DNA of 64,000 nt, from positions 744,001 to 808,000 of the forward strand of contig NZ_CP151642.1 of assembly GCF_038397785.1 (NCBI RefSeq), given 5' to 3'. Under the pieces are notes generated by a model, which searched no databases, had not been told where the DNA came from, and saw only the letters and a list, made by a program, of their open reading frames with translations. Below are positions 9,481 through 18,304 of this stretch, piece after piece (positions within the stretch are counted from its first letter, which is position 1; each line of letters begins with the position of its first letter). Source of the stretch: Salinibacterium sp. TMP30 (lineage in GTDB: Bacteria > Actinomycetota > Actinomycetes > Actinomycetales > Microbacteriaceae). The position numbers were made by a program, and so were the translations under genes.

Positions 9481-10089
9481 GTGGATGAATTGTCAGATGC
9501 GAGGGTTGAGCCCTCGGCAGATGTAGCAGCGAGTGCACAAATCGGTAAGGGTAGCTCCGTGTGGCATCTCGCACAAGTGCGCGAAAACGCCGTTCTCGGC
9601 ACGCAGTGCATCGTCGGCAGGGGCGCTTACATCGGTTCTGGTGTTGTCCTCGGCAATAACTGCAAAGTGCAGAACTACGCTCTTGTTTATGAACCCGCAG
9701 TTCTGGAAGCGGGTGTATTCATCGGCCCCGCTGTTATTCTGACCAACGACACATATCCGCGCGCTATATCCTCTGATGGCTCAGTGAAGAGCGCAGATGA
9801 TTGGACTCCTGTGGGTGTCACCATCAAGACAGGCGCTTCTATTGGTGCTCGCGCTGTATGTGTAGCTCCCGTCGAAGTTGGGCGGTGGGCAACCGTTGCT
9901 GCCGGGGCCGTCGTGACCAGAGACGTTCCGGACTTTGCACTTGTTGCTGGTGTGCCCGCTCGAAGAATCGGGTGGGTCGGTAAGTCGGGAATGCGTCTCG
10001 TCCAATCAGAGAGCGCCTGGGTGTGCCCGCAGTCTGGTGACAAGTACATCGAGATCGATGGATTTTTGAGAGAGGAAGTGACCGCATGA
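9481..10089 (+). CDS. UDP-2-acetamido-3-amino-glucuronate N-acetyltransferase (WbpD/WlbB-like)
   Basis: A 202-residue left-handed beta-helix acyltransferase with hexapeptide repeats (for example IGKGSS, IGSGVV, IGARAV, VGRWAT). The block GNNCKVQNYALVYEP followed by GVFIGPAVILTNDTYPRA is characteristic of the WbpD/WlbB family, which acetylates the 3-amino group of UDP-GlcNAc(3N)A. The GTG at 9481 with GGAG eleven bases upstream is preferred over an in-frame start at 9436. Its stop overlaps the aminotransferase start by four bases, making it the first gene of a five-gene operon ending in an ABC exporter. Confidence 0.88.
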   Translation: MDELSDARVEPSADVAASAQIGKGSSVWHLAQVRENAVLGTQCIVGRGAYIGSGVVLGNNCKVQNYALVYEPAVLEAGVFIGPAVILTNDTYPRAISSDGSVKSADDWTPVGVTIKTGASIGARAVCVAPVEVGRWATVAAGAVVTRDVPDFALVAGVPARRIGWVGKSGMRLVQSESAWVCPQSGDKYIEIDGFLREEVTA

Positions 10090-11186
10090 GCCTGGAACTC
10101 ATCCCCGCAGCGCGACCAATCATTGGCGACGACGAGCGAGCAGCCGTCGACAGAGTTCTGCGCAGCGGAATGGTAGCGCAAGGGCCAGAAGTTGCTGCTT
10201 TCGAGAAAGAGTTTGGTGAGCACTTCGTCGATGCTCGGGAGTGCGTTGCCGTGAATTCGGGAACTGCCGGACAACACCTCGGCCAGCTTGCCGCAGGTAT
10301 CGGGCCAGGGGACGAAGTAATCGTTCCCTCATTCACGTTCGCGGCGACCGCGAATTCCGTCGCGCTCACGGGGGCCACCCCGGTGTTCGTGGACATCGAA
10401 CCCGACTATTTCAGCATTGACCCGGCCGCAGTCGAAGCGGCGATTACTCCGCGTACCCGAGCAATCATGCCGGTTCACCTTTATGGGCATCCAGCGTTGA
10501 TGACCGAACTCGTAGCCATTGCTCAGAAGCACGGTCTGATGATCTTCGAGGATGCGGCGCAAGCTCATGGTGCCTCGCTCGGCGGGCGCCAAGTAGGTAC
10601 ATTCGGAACGTTTGGAATGTTCAGCTTGTATCCCACTAAGAACATGACGAGTGGTGAGGGCGGAATGGTCGCGTGTGATTCAGCCGAGCTCGTTCGAGCC
10701 ACCAAACTTCTGCGCAACCAGGGAATGGAACGCCAGTACGAAAACGAAGTCATCGGCTTCAACGCGCGAATGACGGACATCCACGCGGCGATCGGCCGCG
10801 TTCAGCTCACAAAGGTGGATGGATGGACGGCAACTCGTCAGTCGAATGCCACTTTCTTCAATGAGAATCTCAGCGGTGTGGTCGCGCCACCGGTCGCGGA
10901 CGATGCGGTACATGTTTATCACCAGTACACGATTCGTGTAGAAGCTGACCGAGATGGTTTTGCCGCTGCGTTGCGCAATGAGTTCGCCGTGGCTTCAGGG
11001 ATCTATTATCCGATTCCGAACCACCGCTTGCCCTCCCTCACTCGCTTCGCTCCTGATCTTGAACTGCCTCAGACAGAGAAAGCAGCCCAAGAGGTTCTCT
11101 CACTGCCCGTGCATCCTTCGCTCTCTCGCGCAGATCTCGAGCGAATCGTCAGCGCAGTCAATACGCTCGCTCAGGCGGGAAGCTAA
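10086..11186 (+). CDS. DegT/DnrJ/EryC1 PLP aminotransferase (WbpE-like)
   Basis: A 366-residue PLP-dependent sugar aminotransferase. Conserved blocks are the VNSGTAGQHLGQLA cofactor-phosphate loop, GPGDEVIVPSFTFAATANSV, EDAAQAHGASLGGR and SLYPTKNMTSGEGGM, in which the Lys is the Schiff-base residue. The C-terminal YYPIPNHRLPSL segment is typical of the family. Between the WbpD-like and WbpB-like genes, its probable reaction is glutamate-dependent transamination of UDP-3-keto-GlcNAcA. It overlaps its upstream neighbour by four bases and the next by one. Confidence 0.9.
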   Translation: MSLELIPAARPIIGDDERAAVDRVLRSGMVAQGPEVAAFEKEFGEHFVDARECVAVNSGTAGQHLGQLAAGIGPGDEVIVPSFTFAATANSVALTGATPVFVDIEPDYFSIDPAAVEAAITPRTRAIMPVHLYGHPALMTELVAIAQKHGLMIFEDAAQAHGASLGGRQVGTFGTFGMFSLYPTKNMTSGEGGMVACDSAELVRATKLLRNQGMERQYENEVIGFNARMTDIHAAIGRVQLTKVDGWTATRQSNATFFNENLSGVVAPPVADDAVHVYHQYTIRVEADRDGFAAALRNEFAVASGIYYPIPNHRLPSLTRFAPDLELPQTEKAAQEVLSLPVHPSLSRADLERIVSAVNTLAQAGS

Positions 11187-12172
11187 TGGCGGCGCTGCGG
11201 GCAGGGTTGCTCGGTGTAGGAATGATGGGCCGACATCATGCGCGTGTGCTTCGGGATATAGATGGTGTCGAACTAGTAGCAATCGCTGACCCGGGCGGCG
11301 ACCCGCACGGAGTAGCAGGGGAGCTGACCGTGCTCTCCGATATCGAGTCACTCATTGCTGTCGGAATCGACATCGCCGTGGTCGCTGTGCCGACTCGGTT
11401 TCATGAGGATGCCGCGCTCAAGCTGGCCGCTGCTGGTGTTCACACTCTGGTGGAGAAGCCTATCGCTGAGACCGTCCACGCCGGTCAACGCATGGTGGAT
11501 GCTTTTGAGTCCGCGGGACTCATTGGCGCTGTAGGGCACATTGAACGGTTCAATCCAGCGCTCCAGCAGCTGCGGCAACGAATTGCCGCAGGGGACTTGG
11601 GTGAAGTCTTCCAGATCGCTACCCGGAGACAGGGCCCCTTCCCCTCCCGCATCGCTGATGTCGGCGTGGGCAAAGATCTAGGTTCTCACGATATCGACCT
11701 TACGGCGTGGGTAGCACAGAGCACCTATTCGACTGTTTTTGCTCAGACCGCACTCAAGAGTGGGCGCGAGTACGAGGACATGATTATTGCGTCTGGTCGA
11801 CTGGCAAACGGAATTATCGTCAACCATGTTGTTAACTGGTTGAGTCCTATGAAGGAACGAGTCACTATCGTGACTGGCGAGACTGGAACATTCGTTGCAG
11901 ATACTTCGACTGGCGACTTGACGCTTTATGCCAACGGTACTTTCCCATTGGAATGGGAATCTGTCACGGCGTTTCGAGGTGTCAGCGAGGGAGATGTCAC
12001 GCGCTTCGCGTTCCCGAAGCGCGAGCCGCTTCGCGTCGAACATGAGGCGTTCCGCGACGCAGTGCTCGGCCTTCCGAGCGAGATCGTGACGATGCAACAG
12101 GGGCAGCTCACGCTCGTTGTAGTTGAGGGCGTGATTGAGTCCGCTCGAACAGGACAGTCCGTGAGTTTTTGA
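11186..12172 (+). CDS. Gfo/Idh/MocA-family oxidoreductase (WbpB-like)
   Basis: A 328-residue NAD(P)-binding oxidoreductase. It opens with AGLLGVGMMGRHHARVL (Rossmann glycine loop), has EKPIAETV containing the conserved Lys of the EKP motif, GHIERFNPAL, and SHDIDLTAW with the His expected for catalysis. In the WbpA/B/E/D pathway this class oxidises UDP-GlcNAcA at C3 to the 3-keto sugar before transamination. Position inside the operon with the matching transferase and aminotransferase supports that role. A WbpI-type 2-epimerase to the ManNAc form is not in the window. Confidence 0.85.
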   Translation: MAALRAGLLGVGMMGRHHARVLRDIDGVELVAIADPGGDPHGVAGELTVLSDIESLIAVGIDIAVVAVPTRFHEDAALKLAAAGVHTLVEKPIAETVHAGQRMVDAFESAGLIGAVGHIERFNPALQQLRQRIAAGDLGEVFQIATRRQGPFPSRIADVGVGKDLGSHDIDLTAWVAQSTYSTVFAQTALKSGREYEDMIIASGRLANGIIVNHVVNWLSPMKERVTIVTGETGTFVADTSTGDLTLYANGTFPLEWESVTAFRGVSEGDVTRFAFPKREPLRVEHEAFRDAVLGLPSEIVTMQQGQLTLVVVEGVIESARTGQSVSF

Positions 12173-12175
12173 GTC

Positions 12176-13429
12176 ATGAGCGTGAACCCCACCGTGCGCT
12201 CTGACACCCCTGAGCCGAGCTTCATGGGTACCGTGGCAATCGTTTCACGGATATTCGCACCAGAGCCGGCGGCGGCGTCGTTCCGTCTCGCTGCCTTAGC
12301 CACTGCACTAGCGCGCTCCGGAGCGCGCACGGTCGTCGTTACCTCCACGTTTACGCCAGACGTGGGAGGCGCTAACGAGGCTGTTGACGACGACGTTATC
12401 GTTCGACGGTTCCCTGTACTACGCAATAAAGATGGTTACGTGCGCGGGTACCTGCAATATTTGAGTTTTGATGTGCCACTTGCCGCTCGCCTCCTTTTCG
12501 CGCGCGGGATCAAAGCGGTTGTCGTCGAGCCGCCCCCGACGACGGCAGCAGTCGTTCGCGGGGTGTGCGCAATTCGCCGCATCCCGTACTTCTACTACGC
12601 CGCCGATATCTGGTCAGATGCATCGACAACCGTGGCGAATAGCGTCGTCGTGAGGGCAGTTCGTGCGGTCGAGTTATGGGCCCTCCGAGGGGCTTCGGGA
12701 GTGCTTTCAGTCTCATCGACAGTAACTCAGCGGCTTGCCGAGCTGGGAATCTCTGAGCGAGTGCTGGAAGTTGGCAACGGAGTCGACACTGATCTTTTTG
12801 CTGAGCACGGCATCCAGCATCCACACGATTCGCCATACTTTTTGTACGCGGGAACTGCCTCTGAAGTGCATGGTGCAACAATTTTTGTGGATGCTTTGAC
12901 TCTAGTGCGCGAGACCCATCCCAACGCCCGCATCATTTTTGTTGGGCAGGGCGCCGATCGTTCCGAGTTGGAGCGCCGTGGCAAAGAGCTTGGAGAGGGC
13001 GCGGTCGAGTTTTTGCCCCGTGTACCTCCCACCAAGGTCGCCGAAATGCTGCGCTCGGCGGTGGCCTCACTCGCGAGCGTGAAGCCCGGCGTGGGCTACG
13101 ATCTTGCGTTCCCGACAAAACTCTACGCATCCGTGGCATGCGGGACACCAGCAGTTTTTGCGGGTGCAGGCCCTGGGGCAAAATTTGTCTCCGACCTCCA
13201 TGCGGGATGGGTCGCTGACTACAGCCCCGACCATGTCGCTGAGGCGATGATTGCTGCGCTCAGTAGTGATCGTGACTCTGTGCAGCGCGGAGCGTTGGCT
13301 GAACGTGCGGCTCAGGTAGTTTCAATTACCGCAATCGCAAATGCAGGCGCGCAGTTCATCATTGACACTACGTTTGTCTCAGGCGCGAATGTGCGAGATG
13401 AGCCTCCAGCTAGGGACGAGAAACGATGA
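12176..13429 (+). CDS. Glycosyltransferase family 4
   Basis: A 417-residue GT-B protein resembling WbuB/CapM-type transferases. The N-terminal half has VSRIFAPEPAAASFRLAALA and VVVEPPPTTAAVV; the C-terminal half has EVGNGVDTDLF, YAGTASEVHGA, IFVGQGADRSELE and FPTKLYASVACGTPAVFAGAG, the donor-binding segment. It starts four bases after the oxidoreductase stop and its stop overlaps the ABC gene start by four bases. It probably uses the di-N-acetylated uronic acid made by the upstream genes, but this is inference from operon position. Confidence 0.87.
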   Translation: MSVNPTVRSDTPEPSFMGTVAIVSRIFAPEPAAASFRLAALATALARSGARTVVVTSTFTPDVGGANEAVDDDVIVRRFPVLRNKDGYVRGYLQYLSFDVPLAARLLFARGIKAVVVEPPPTTAAVVRGVCAIRRIPYFYYAADIWSDASTTVANSVVVRAVRAVELWALRGASGVLSVSSTVTQRLAELGISERVLEVGNGVDTDLFAEHGIQHPHDSPYFLYAGTASEVHGATIFVDALTLVRETHPNARIIFVGQGADRSELERRGKELGEGAVEFLPRVPPTKVAEMLRSAVASLASVKPGVGYDLAFPTKLYASVACGTPAVFAGAGPGAKFVSDLHAGWVADYSPDHVAEAMIAALSSDRDSVQRGALAERAAQVVSITAIANAGAQFIIDTTFVSGANVRDEPPARDEKR

Positions 13430-15204
13430 AATTGATACTGAGGACACTGCGGGAACTCGTCCCGTTACTTCCGGAACGCGCGCAGCGGTTCTTGTGGGGT
13501 TATATCGCGGCATCGACATCTCTGGCGATTCTCGATATTGCGGCGCTTGGACTTCTTGCGGTCTCGCTGAGCTCTATGGTCGCGAATCTCCCGGTGAAGC
13601 TTCCGATTGTCGGTGCAGTGCCCACGGAGAACTATGTATGGATCGTGCTGACGGTCTCTCTGCTGATCATCACTAAGTCGATTCTGAGCATCAGCCTTCA
13701 GTGGGTCGCGACTCGACGATTCGCCTCCTACGAGCTAGAGATTGGGGACAAGCTTTTCAATGCGTACATCAGGGCGCCCTGGTCCGACCGACTCAAGCGC
13801 AGCACAGCACAGCTTGTGCGTTTGGCTGACGTCGGAATCGCTAACACCATCTCTTCGTTCCTCTTGCCGGCGATGACAATGCCCACACTCGTGATCACTG
13901 CGGTGTCGATTTTCGCAGTCCTCGTGATTGCACAACCCGCAACCGCGCTGATCACCGTGCTCTACCTGGGGGCAATGGCAGTACTTCTCGCGGTGGTTGT
14001 ATCTCGCAAGTCGGTCCAAGCAGGACGGGCTAACCGTGATTACTCGTTTGCGGTAGCTACTCTCATGACCGACATGGTCTCTGCTCTCAAAGAGATCACG
14101 CTCCGAAACAAGGCATCAGAAGTAGCAGAAGTTGTGCACGCCAACCGCATCTATACCACGCGAGCGCGGGCGAACATCAACTTCCTCTCGGCCGTCCCAA
14201 AATTCGTTTTGGATGCCGCACTCATCGGTGGATTCTTGTTGGTAGGTGGTTTCGCGTACGTCGAAGGCGGCCTCGCCGATGCACTCGCCGCTATCGCAAT
14301 CTTCGGAGTTGCGGGTTTCCGGCTGGTCCCAGCGCTCACAGGTTTCCAGTCGGTTCTCACTGTCACACACGCGAGTTCGCCCCACGTGCAAGCTGTTATT
14401 GATGACATCTACCAGTCGCGCGTATACATCGAGCGGGCAGAGACCATTGGTCATGATCCCATCGGCGAGGCGCCGCGGTCGCTCGAGCTCGAGAATGTCA
14501 GCTTTACTTACGAGGGATCGTCGATGCCCGCAATCGACGACGTCAACTTGTCCATTCCTTTGGGAAGCACCCTGGGCCTTGTCGGATCGTCGGGGGCGGG
14601 AAAGAGCACTCTTGTTGACATCCTTCTCGGGCTTTTGGTTCCATCGGACGGCTCGATCGAACTCGATGGCGAGCCACTGGAGAACGTTCTCGCGTCGTGG
14701 AGAGCCCGCGTCGGTTACGTTCCTCAGGACGTGGCGATTTTTGAGGGATCGATCGCACAAAACGTCGCGCTCGTGTGGAACACAGACTTTGATGCGGAGC
14801 GAGTAGAGAGTGCGCTTCGACGTGCACAACTTTGGACGACTGTTGAGTCGCGCCCTGAGGGCATGAACTCGGCTGTGGGCGAGCGAGGAATGTCCCTCTC
14901 GGGTGGGCAACGTCAGCGGCTCGGAATTGCGCGCGCTCTCTATTCGGACCCCCTGATTCTCGTGCTCGATGAAGCAACGAGTGCGCTCGACACGAAGACC
15001 GAATCAGATGTCGCGGCAGCGATCCGCTCACTCCGTGGCGAGATCACGATCGTCTCGGTAGCTCACCGGCTCTCGACGATTCGCGATAATGATCAAGTGT
15101 GTTTCATGCAGGATGGTCGCGTTGTTGCTGTCGGTACCTTCGAAGAGTTGGTTGCGCAAGTCCCGGAATTCGCTGAGCAGGCTGCGCTCGCGGGGATTAG
15201 TTAG
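13426..15204 (+). CDS. ABC transporter, fused permease-ATPase (lipid-linked glycan flippase type)
   Basis: A 592-residue half-transporter: about six membrane helices in residues 20-300, then a nucleotide-binding domain. The latter shows GLVGSSGAGKST (Walker A), the Q-loop YVPQDVAIF, the signature SLSGGQRQRLGIARAL, LILVLDEATSAL (Walker B) and a conserved SVAHRLSTI switch His. The layout is that of MsbA/PglK exporters. As last gene of the acetyltransferase-aminotransferase-oxidoreductase-glycosyltransferase operon, it probably flips the lipid-linked product of those enzymes. It has an ATGA overlap with the upstream gene. Confidence 0.9.
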   Translation: MKLILRTLRELVPLLPERAQRFLWGYIAASTSLAILDIAALGLLAVSLSSMVANLPVKLPIVGAVPTENYVWIVLTVSLLIITKSILSISLQWVATRRFASYELEIGDKLFNAYIRAPWSDRLKRSTAQLVRLADVGIANTISSFLLPAMTMPTLVITAVSIFAVLVIAQPATALITVLYLGAMAVLLAVVVSRKSVQAGRANRDYSFAVATLMTDMVSALKEITLRNKASEVAEVVHANRIYTTRARANINFLSAVPKFVLDAALIGGFLLVGGFAYVEGGLADALAAIAIFGVAGFRLVPALTGFQSVLTVTHASSPHVQAVIDDIYQSRVYIERAETIGHDPIGEAPRSLELENVSFTYEGSSMPAIDDVNLSIPLGSTLGLVGSSGAGKSTLVDILLGLLVPSDGSIELDGEPLENVLASWRARVGYVPQDVAIFEGSIAQNVALVWNTDFDAERVESALRRAQLWTTVESRPEGMNSAVGERGMSLSGGQRQRLGIARALYSDPLILVLDEATSALDTKTESDVAAAIRSLRGEITIVSVAHRLSTIRDNDQVCFMQDGRVVAVGTFEELVAQVPEFAEQAALAGIS

Positions 15205-15219
15205 CGCGCGTAGTAGCGT

Positions 15220-15726
15220 CTAGTTGCTCTCGCGGAGGGTGGCAATGGCTGCCGCTTCCCCGAAGAACGCTGCCGTGGCCCTGTGGCGTCTGTTCAGTAG
15301 CCATGCTGTTCTGATCGCAGCAGTGTCGGAGGCAATCACTAGGTCGAAATGCCCGGCTAATTTTGCCGGTTTTCTGCTGTAGGCCCGTGCAAAAGTGCGG
15401 GAGGGGTCCGTTGCACTGAGGGAATTGATCAGTCGACCGACTGGGGACTTTGCTAGTGTGGGGCGCAATTTCTGCGCACCCACCGCCAACAGAAGTCGGT
15501 CGACGAGAGGCGCAGGATTTGCTAGCAGGGAGTGGATAATTGCGTTGCGGGCGTAAGTTTTCTCGGCGTGCTTCACGGGGTCGAGCGTCGCGATTGTGAG
15601 CACGACGTCGCATTCGGCGGCAGCGGCGATTACTTCGGCAAGGCCCGCGGTTGCGAACTGTGACTCGAGTCGCTCAACTGCCTCAGCATCATTGGCCACT
15701 AAGAGGAGAGCATTCAGAGTTGTCAT
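15220..15726 (-). CDS. Hypothetical protein resembling an isolated GT-B N-terminal half
   Basis: A 168-residue protein with no recognised family. It starts MTTLNALLLVANDAEAVERL and ends with a segment (FDLVIASDTAAIRTAWLL) that looks like FDLVVANDARAIPAAHAL in the full-length glycosyltransferase at 17147-18304, which lies near the end of the first GT-B domain there. No C-terminal donor-binding domain follows: the frame stops at 15220. Its ATG overlaps the stop of the upstream glycosyltransferase by four bases, so the two are translated together. It may be a truncated transferase or an accessory subunit; I do not assign a function. Confidence 0.65.
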   Translation of the reverse strand: MTTLNALLLVANDAEAVERLESQFATAGLAEVIAAAAECDVVLTIATLDPVKHAEKTYARNAIIHSLLANPAPLVDRLLLAVGAQKLRPTLAKSPVGRLINSLSATDPSRTFARAYSRKPAKLAGHFDLVIASDTAAIRTAWLLNRRHRATAAFFGEAAAIATLRESN

Positions 15727-17114
15727 TGACGGCCGCTCTCTGACATTGTCTGACGAGTCCATTCTGATATCCGTGGTTCGAGTTGTCTCAGTCGCTCGAA
15801 GCGAGCCGCTGACTTTCGTGCCTGAGCCTGCGCGTCTGCGTCTGAGTCGAGTGCCATCATGCCTAATGCAACGATCGACTCCGCGAAACTTTCTGCGGAA
15901 ACCTCCGCCGCGGCGACCCATCGTGGATAGTCCTGCAGGACTGTTGTAGAGGCTGTCTCCGGGTGATGCAGCGAGGCAATGGGGAGTCCAGTTCCCGCAT
16001 ACTCGTAGACTTTCCCGCTTGAAATATATTCGCTCTGCCCAAGGACGAGAAGCAGCGCATCGAAACGGGAATAGACCTCGGCGACTTGTGTCTTGCTGAC
16101 GATTCCCATGTAGCGCACGCCATCGACGGCGTAGCTCTCGATGAGTTCAAGCATCTGGGCGTTGGGCGCTGAGTAGTGTCCAAGACGACCATGGATTTCG
16201 AAAACTGCATTTGCCAAGACAGGGGAGTGCTTGCGCGCTTGCCGCCATCCTTCGAGGGTTTCGTGAACAGGCATCGGGCCATAAATCGTGCCGAGGTACC
16301 CGAATATGAGGCCGTCCCGCGAAGACACGCGATCGACTTGTCCCTGCAGGAATTCTGGATCAAAACCGTTGGTGACAACATGGAACTTGGGTGCGTCAGT
16401 GGGGAACTCCCGGGCGTGCCACTGGAGAATGGGCTTGTTGACGAACCAGACTTCGCTCGCGCTCTTGAGCAGCCTTTTCTCCCAGCGAGCTGACCGGGAC
16501 GATCGCGATCCGATGCGCGAGCCGCGATACATGTCGAGATGCCATGTGTCGCGGTAGTCCATTACATAGGGGATGCCGTGGCTCTTATTGAGGTAGTAGC
16601 CGGGCAGGAAGTCGATGTTCGGGTTTGCCGTGCCAATGACGAGGTCGACTGGTGTGTTGCGGTGAACCTCGCGAGCGGCGGCAACCAACGGGCGACGCCA
16701 GGCACCGTATCGCGGCTCCGGAAATGCAGAGCTTTCGCCCAGCGACTTGAGAAAGCTCCACAGCAGGGGCGACGCGACGCGAAGGCGTGTCCACTGCGAC
16801 AGATTGGTCTCTCCTCGTGAGAGGTCGAAGGGAACTCTCACAACCGTGATCGAGGACTGAATCTGCTGTTCAGCGAGTTCGTCCGTGCCGGTGAGCGAGG
16901 CGAACGTTTCCCGAGTGGCGGTAAGCACAGTAACGCGCCATCCTGCTTCAGCATAGGCATTTGCGCTAGCCAATGCTCGGTACATTCCTGCGCCGCGAGC
17001 GGGGGGATAGCCCCAGGCGACGTAGAGCAGGTGAGGTTTACGCATTGGAGTACTCAGTGAATTCCGGTCTGTAAAGTCTGCGAGCAACTGCTGCTGCAGT
17101 GTGCTGCGGATCAT
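15723..17114 (-). CDS. Glycosyltransferase family 4 (WcaI-like)
   Basis: Up to 463 residues. The conserved region begins LLYVAWGYPPARGAGMYR, followed by YVMDYRDTWHLD, SEVWFVNKPIL, VTNGFDPEF, GYLGTIYGPMPV, VRYMGIVSKTQVAEVYSRFDAL and SSGKVYEYAGTGLPIASL, which together span both GT-B domains with the acidic donor-binding loop. Two starts are possible: ATG at 17114 or ATG at 17045 (giving 440 residues and placing the beta strand at the N-terminus); neither has a strong Shine-Dalgarno. It is divergent from the gene at 17147 and coupled to the short downstream gene. Confidence 0.83.
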   Translation of the reverse strand: MIRSTLQQQLLADFTDRNSLSTPMRKPHLLYVAWGYPPARGAGMYRALASANAYAEAGWRVTVLTATRETFASLTGTDELAEQQIQSSITVVRVPFDLSRGETNLSQWTRLRVASPLLWSFLKSLGESSAFPEPRYGAWRRPLVAAAREVHRNTPVDLVIGTANPNIDFLPGYYLNKSHGIPYVMDYRDTWHLDMYRGSRIGSRSSRSARWEKRLLKSASEVWFVNKPILQWHAREFPTDAPKFHVVTNGFDPEFLQGQVDRVSSRDGLIFGYLGTIYGPMPVHETLEGWRQARKHSPVLANAVFEIHGRLGHYSAPNAQMLELIESYAVDGVRYMGIVSKTQVAEVYSRFDALLLVLGQSEYISSGKVYEYAGTGLPIASLHHPETASTTVLQDYPRWVAAAEVSAESFAESIVALGMMALDSDADAQAQARKSAARFERLRQLEPRISEWTRQTMSESGRQ

Positions 17115-17146
17115 GGGCAGGCACTCATGAACCCTACTATTGAACT

Positions 17147-18304
17147 ATGGCGCCGCTCCGGATTCTCTGCATTTCGTTTTCTCCAATTGAACGCGACGCG
17201 CGTGTCCTTCGACAGTTGGGAATTCTCGCGGAATTTGGTCACGTCACAACGGTTGGCTATGGTTCGCGACCGGCGCACGCTGCGGCGCACGTCGAGGTGC
17301 CGTCGAATCTCCCATCGCTGCCGCAAACGCTGGGTGGCGTAGCGCTGTTAGCTCTTCGTCAGTGGTCGCGCGCCGAACTCGCCGCGCCTGCGGTGCAGTT
17401 TGCGCTCACAGCGCTCGACGGTGAACGATTTGACCTAGTAGTTGCGAACGATGCGCGCGCGATTCCGGCCGCTCATGCGCTGGCTCACGGGGCCCCGGTG
17501 TGGTCAGATCTCCATGAGTGGGCACCCGAGGAGCGCACTCACGTGCTTTCTTGGCGACTATTGGTGGCGCCATTGATGCGACATATTTGCGCGAGATACC
17601 TTTCCCGATCCGCTGCGTCATCAACGGTGTGTGACTCAATCGCTGGGCTCTACGAGCGCGGCTACGGAGTTAGGCCGACCGTCGTGCGCAACTCAACACA
17701 TTGGCGCCAATTAGAGCCGTCTACTGCGGACCCGTCAACAATAAGAATGGTGCATAGTGGTGCCGCTATACATGGCCGCAATCTTGAAGCGATGATCGAT
17801 GCCACCCGAGAGTTGGGCGAGGGCTATTCGCTGGATCTTTTTCTTGTCGAAGGTGGTGATGGGGGCGCCTATCTTCGAAAGTTGAAGGCGCGAGCTGGCG
17901 AATTAGGCTCAATCCGATTTAACCCTCCTGTAACTCCGGCTGAGCTGCCCGGGGTGCTTAATCAGTTCGACATTGGCGTATTTTGGATACCGCCAACGCA
18001 CACTAATGCGCGGTATACCCTCCCGAATAAGTTCTTTGATTATGTACAAGCGCGGCTTGCGATTGCGGTCGGGCCGAGCATCGAGATGCAGCAGCTCGTC
18101 GAGAGCAAGCAGCTCGGAGTCGTCAGCGATGGCTTCAGCGTTACCGAGTGCGTAGCCTCGATTCGGTCACTCACCCCCGCTGCGATCGCTCGCACAAAGT
18201 TGCGCGTTGACGCGGCGTCGCGAGAGCTTAGTTTCGAACGTGATGGCGAAGTAATGCGCTCCATTGTTCGGGGCGCGACCCTGGCAAACGCGGCGTCCGA
18301 ATGA
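17147..18304 (+). CDS. Glycosyltransferase family 4-like
   Basis: A 385-residue GT-B-type protein: RILCISFSPIERDARVLRQL at the N-terminus is the classic start of capsule GT4 enzymes, FDLVVANDARAIPAAHALA is the interdomain region, and the C-terminal half has VHSGAAIHGRNLEAMI, LVEGGDGGAYL, LPGVLNQFDIGVFWIPP and LPNKFFDYVQARLAIAVG. The last motif replaces the common PxKxxEYMAxG segment. The stop overlaps the next start by four bases, forming a run of three transferase-like genes to 20826. Substrate unknown. Confidence 0.82.
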   Translation: MAPLRILCISFSPIERDARVLRQLGILAEFGHVTTVGYGSRPAHAAAHVEVPSNLPSLPQTLGGVALLALRQWSRAELAAPAVQFALTALDGERFDLVVANDARAIPAAHALAHGAPVWSDLHEWAPEERTHVLSWRLLVAPLMRHICARYLSRSAASSTVCDSIAGLYERGYGVRPTVVRNSTHWRQLEPSTADPSTIRMVHSGAAIHGRNLEAMIDATRELGEGYSLDLFLVEGGDGGAYLRKLKARAGELGSIRFNPPVTPAELPGVLNQFDIGVFWIPPTHTNARYTLPNKFFDYVQARLAIAVGPSIEMQQLVESKQLGVVSDGFSVTECVASIRSLTPAAIARTKLRVDAASRELSFERDGEVMRSIVRGATLANAASE

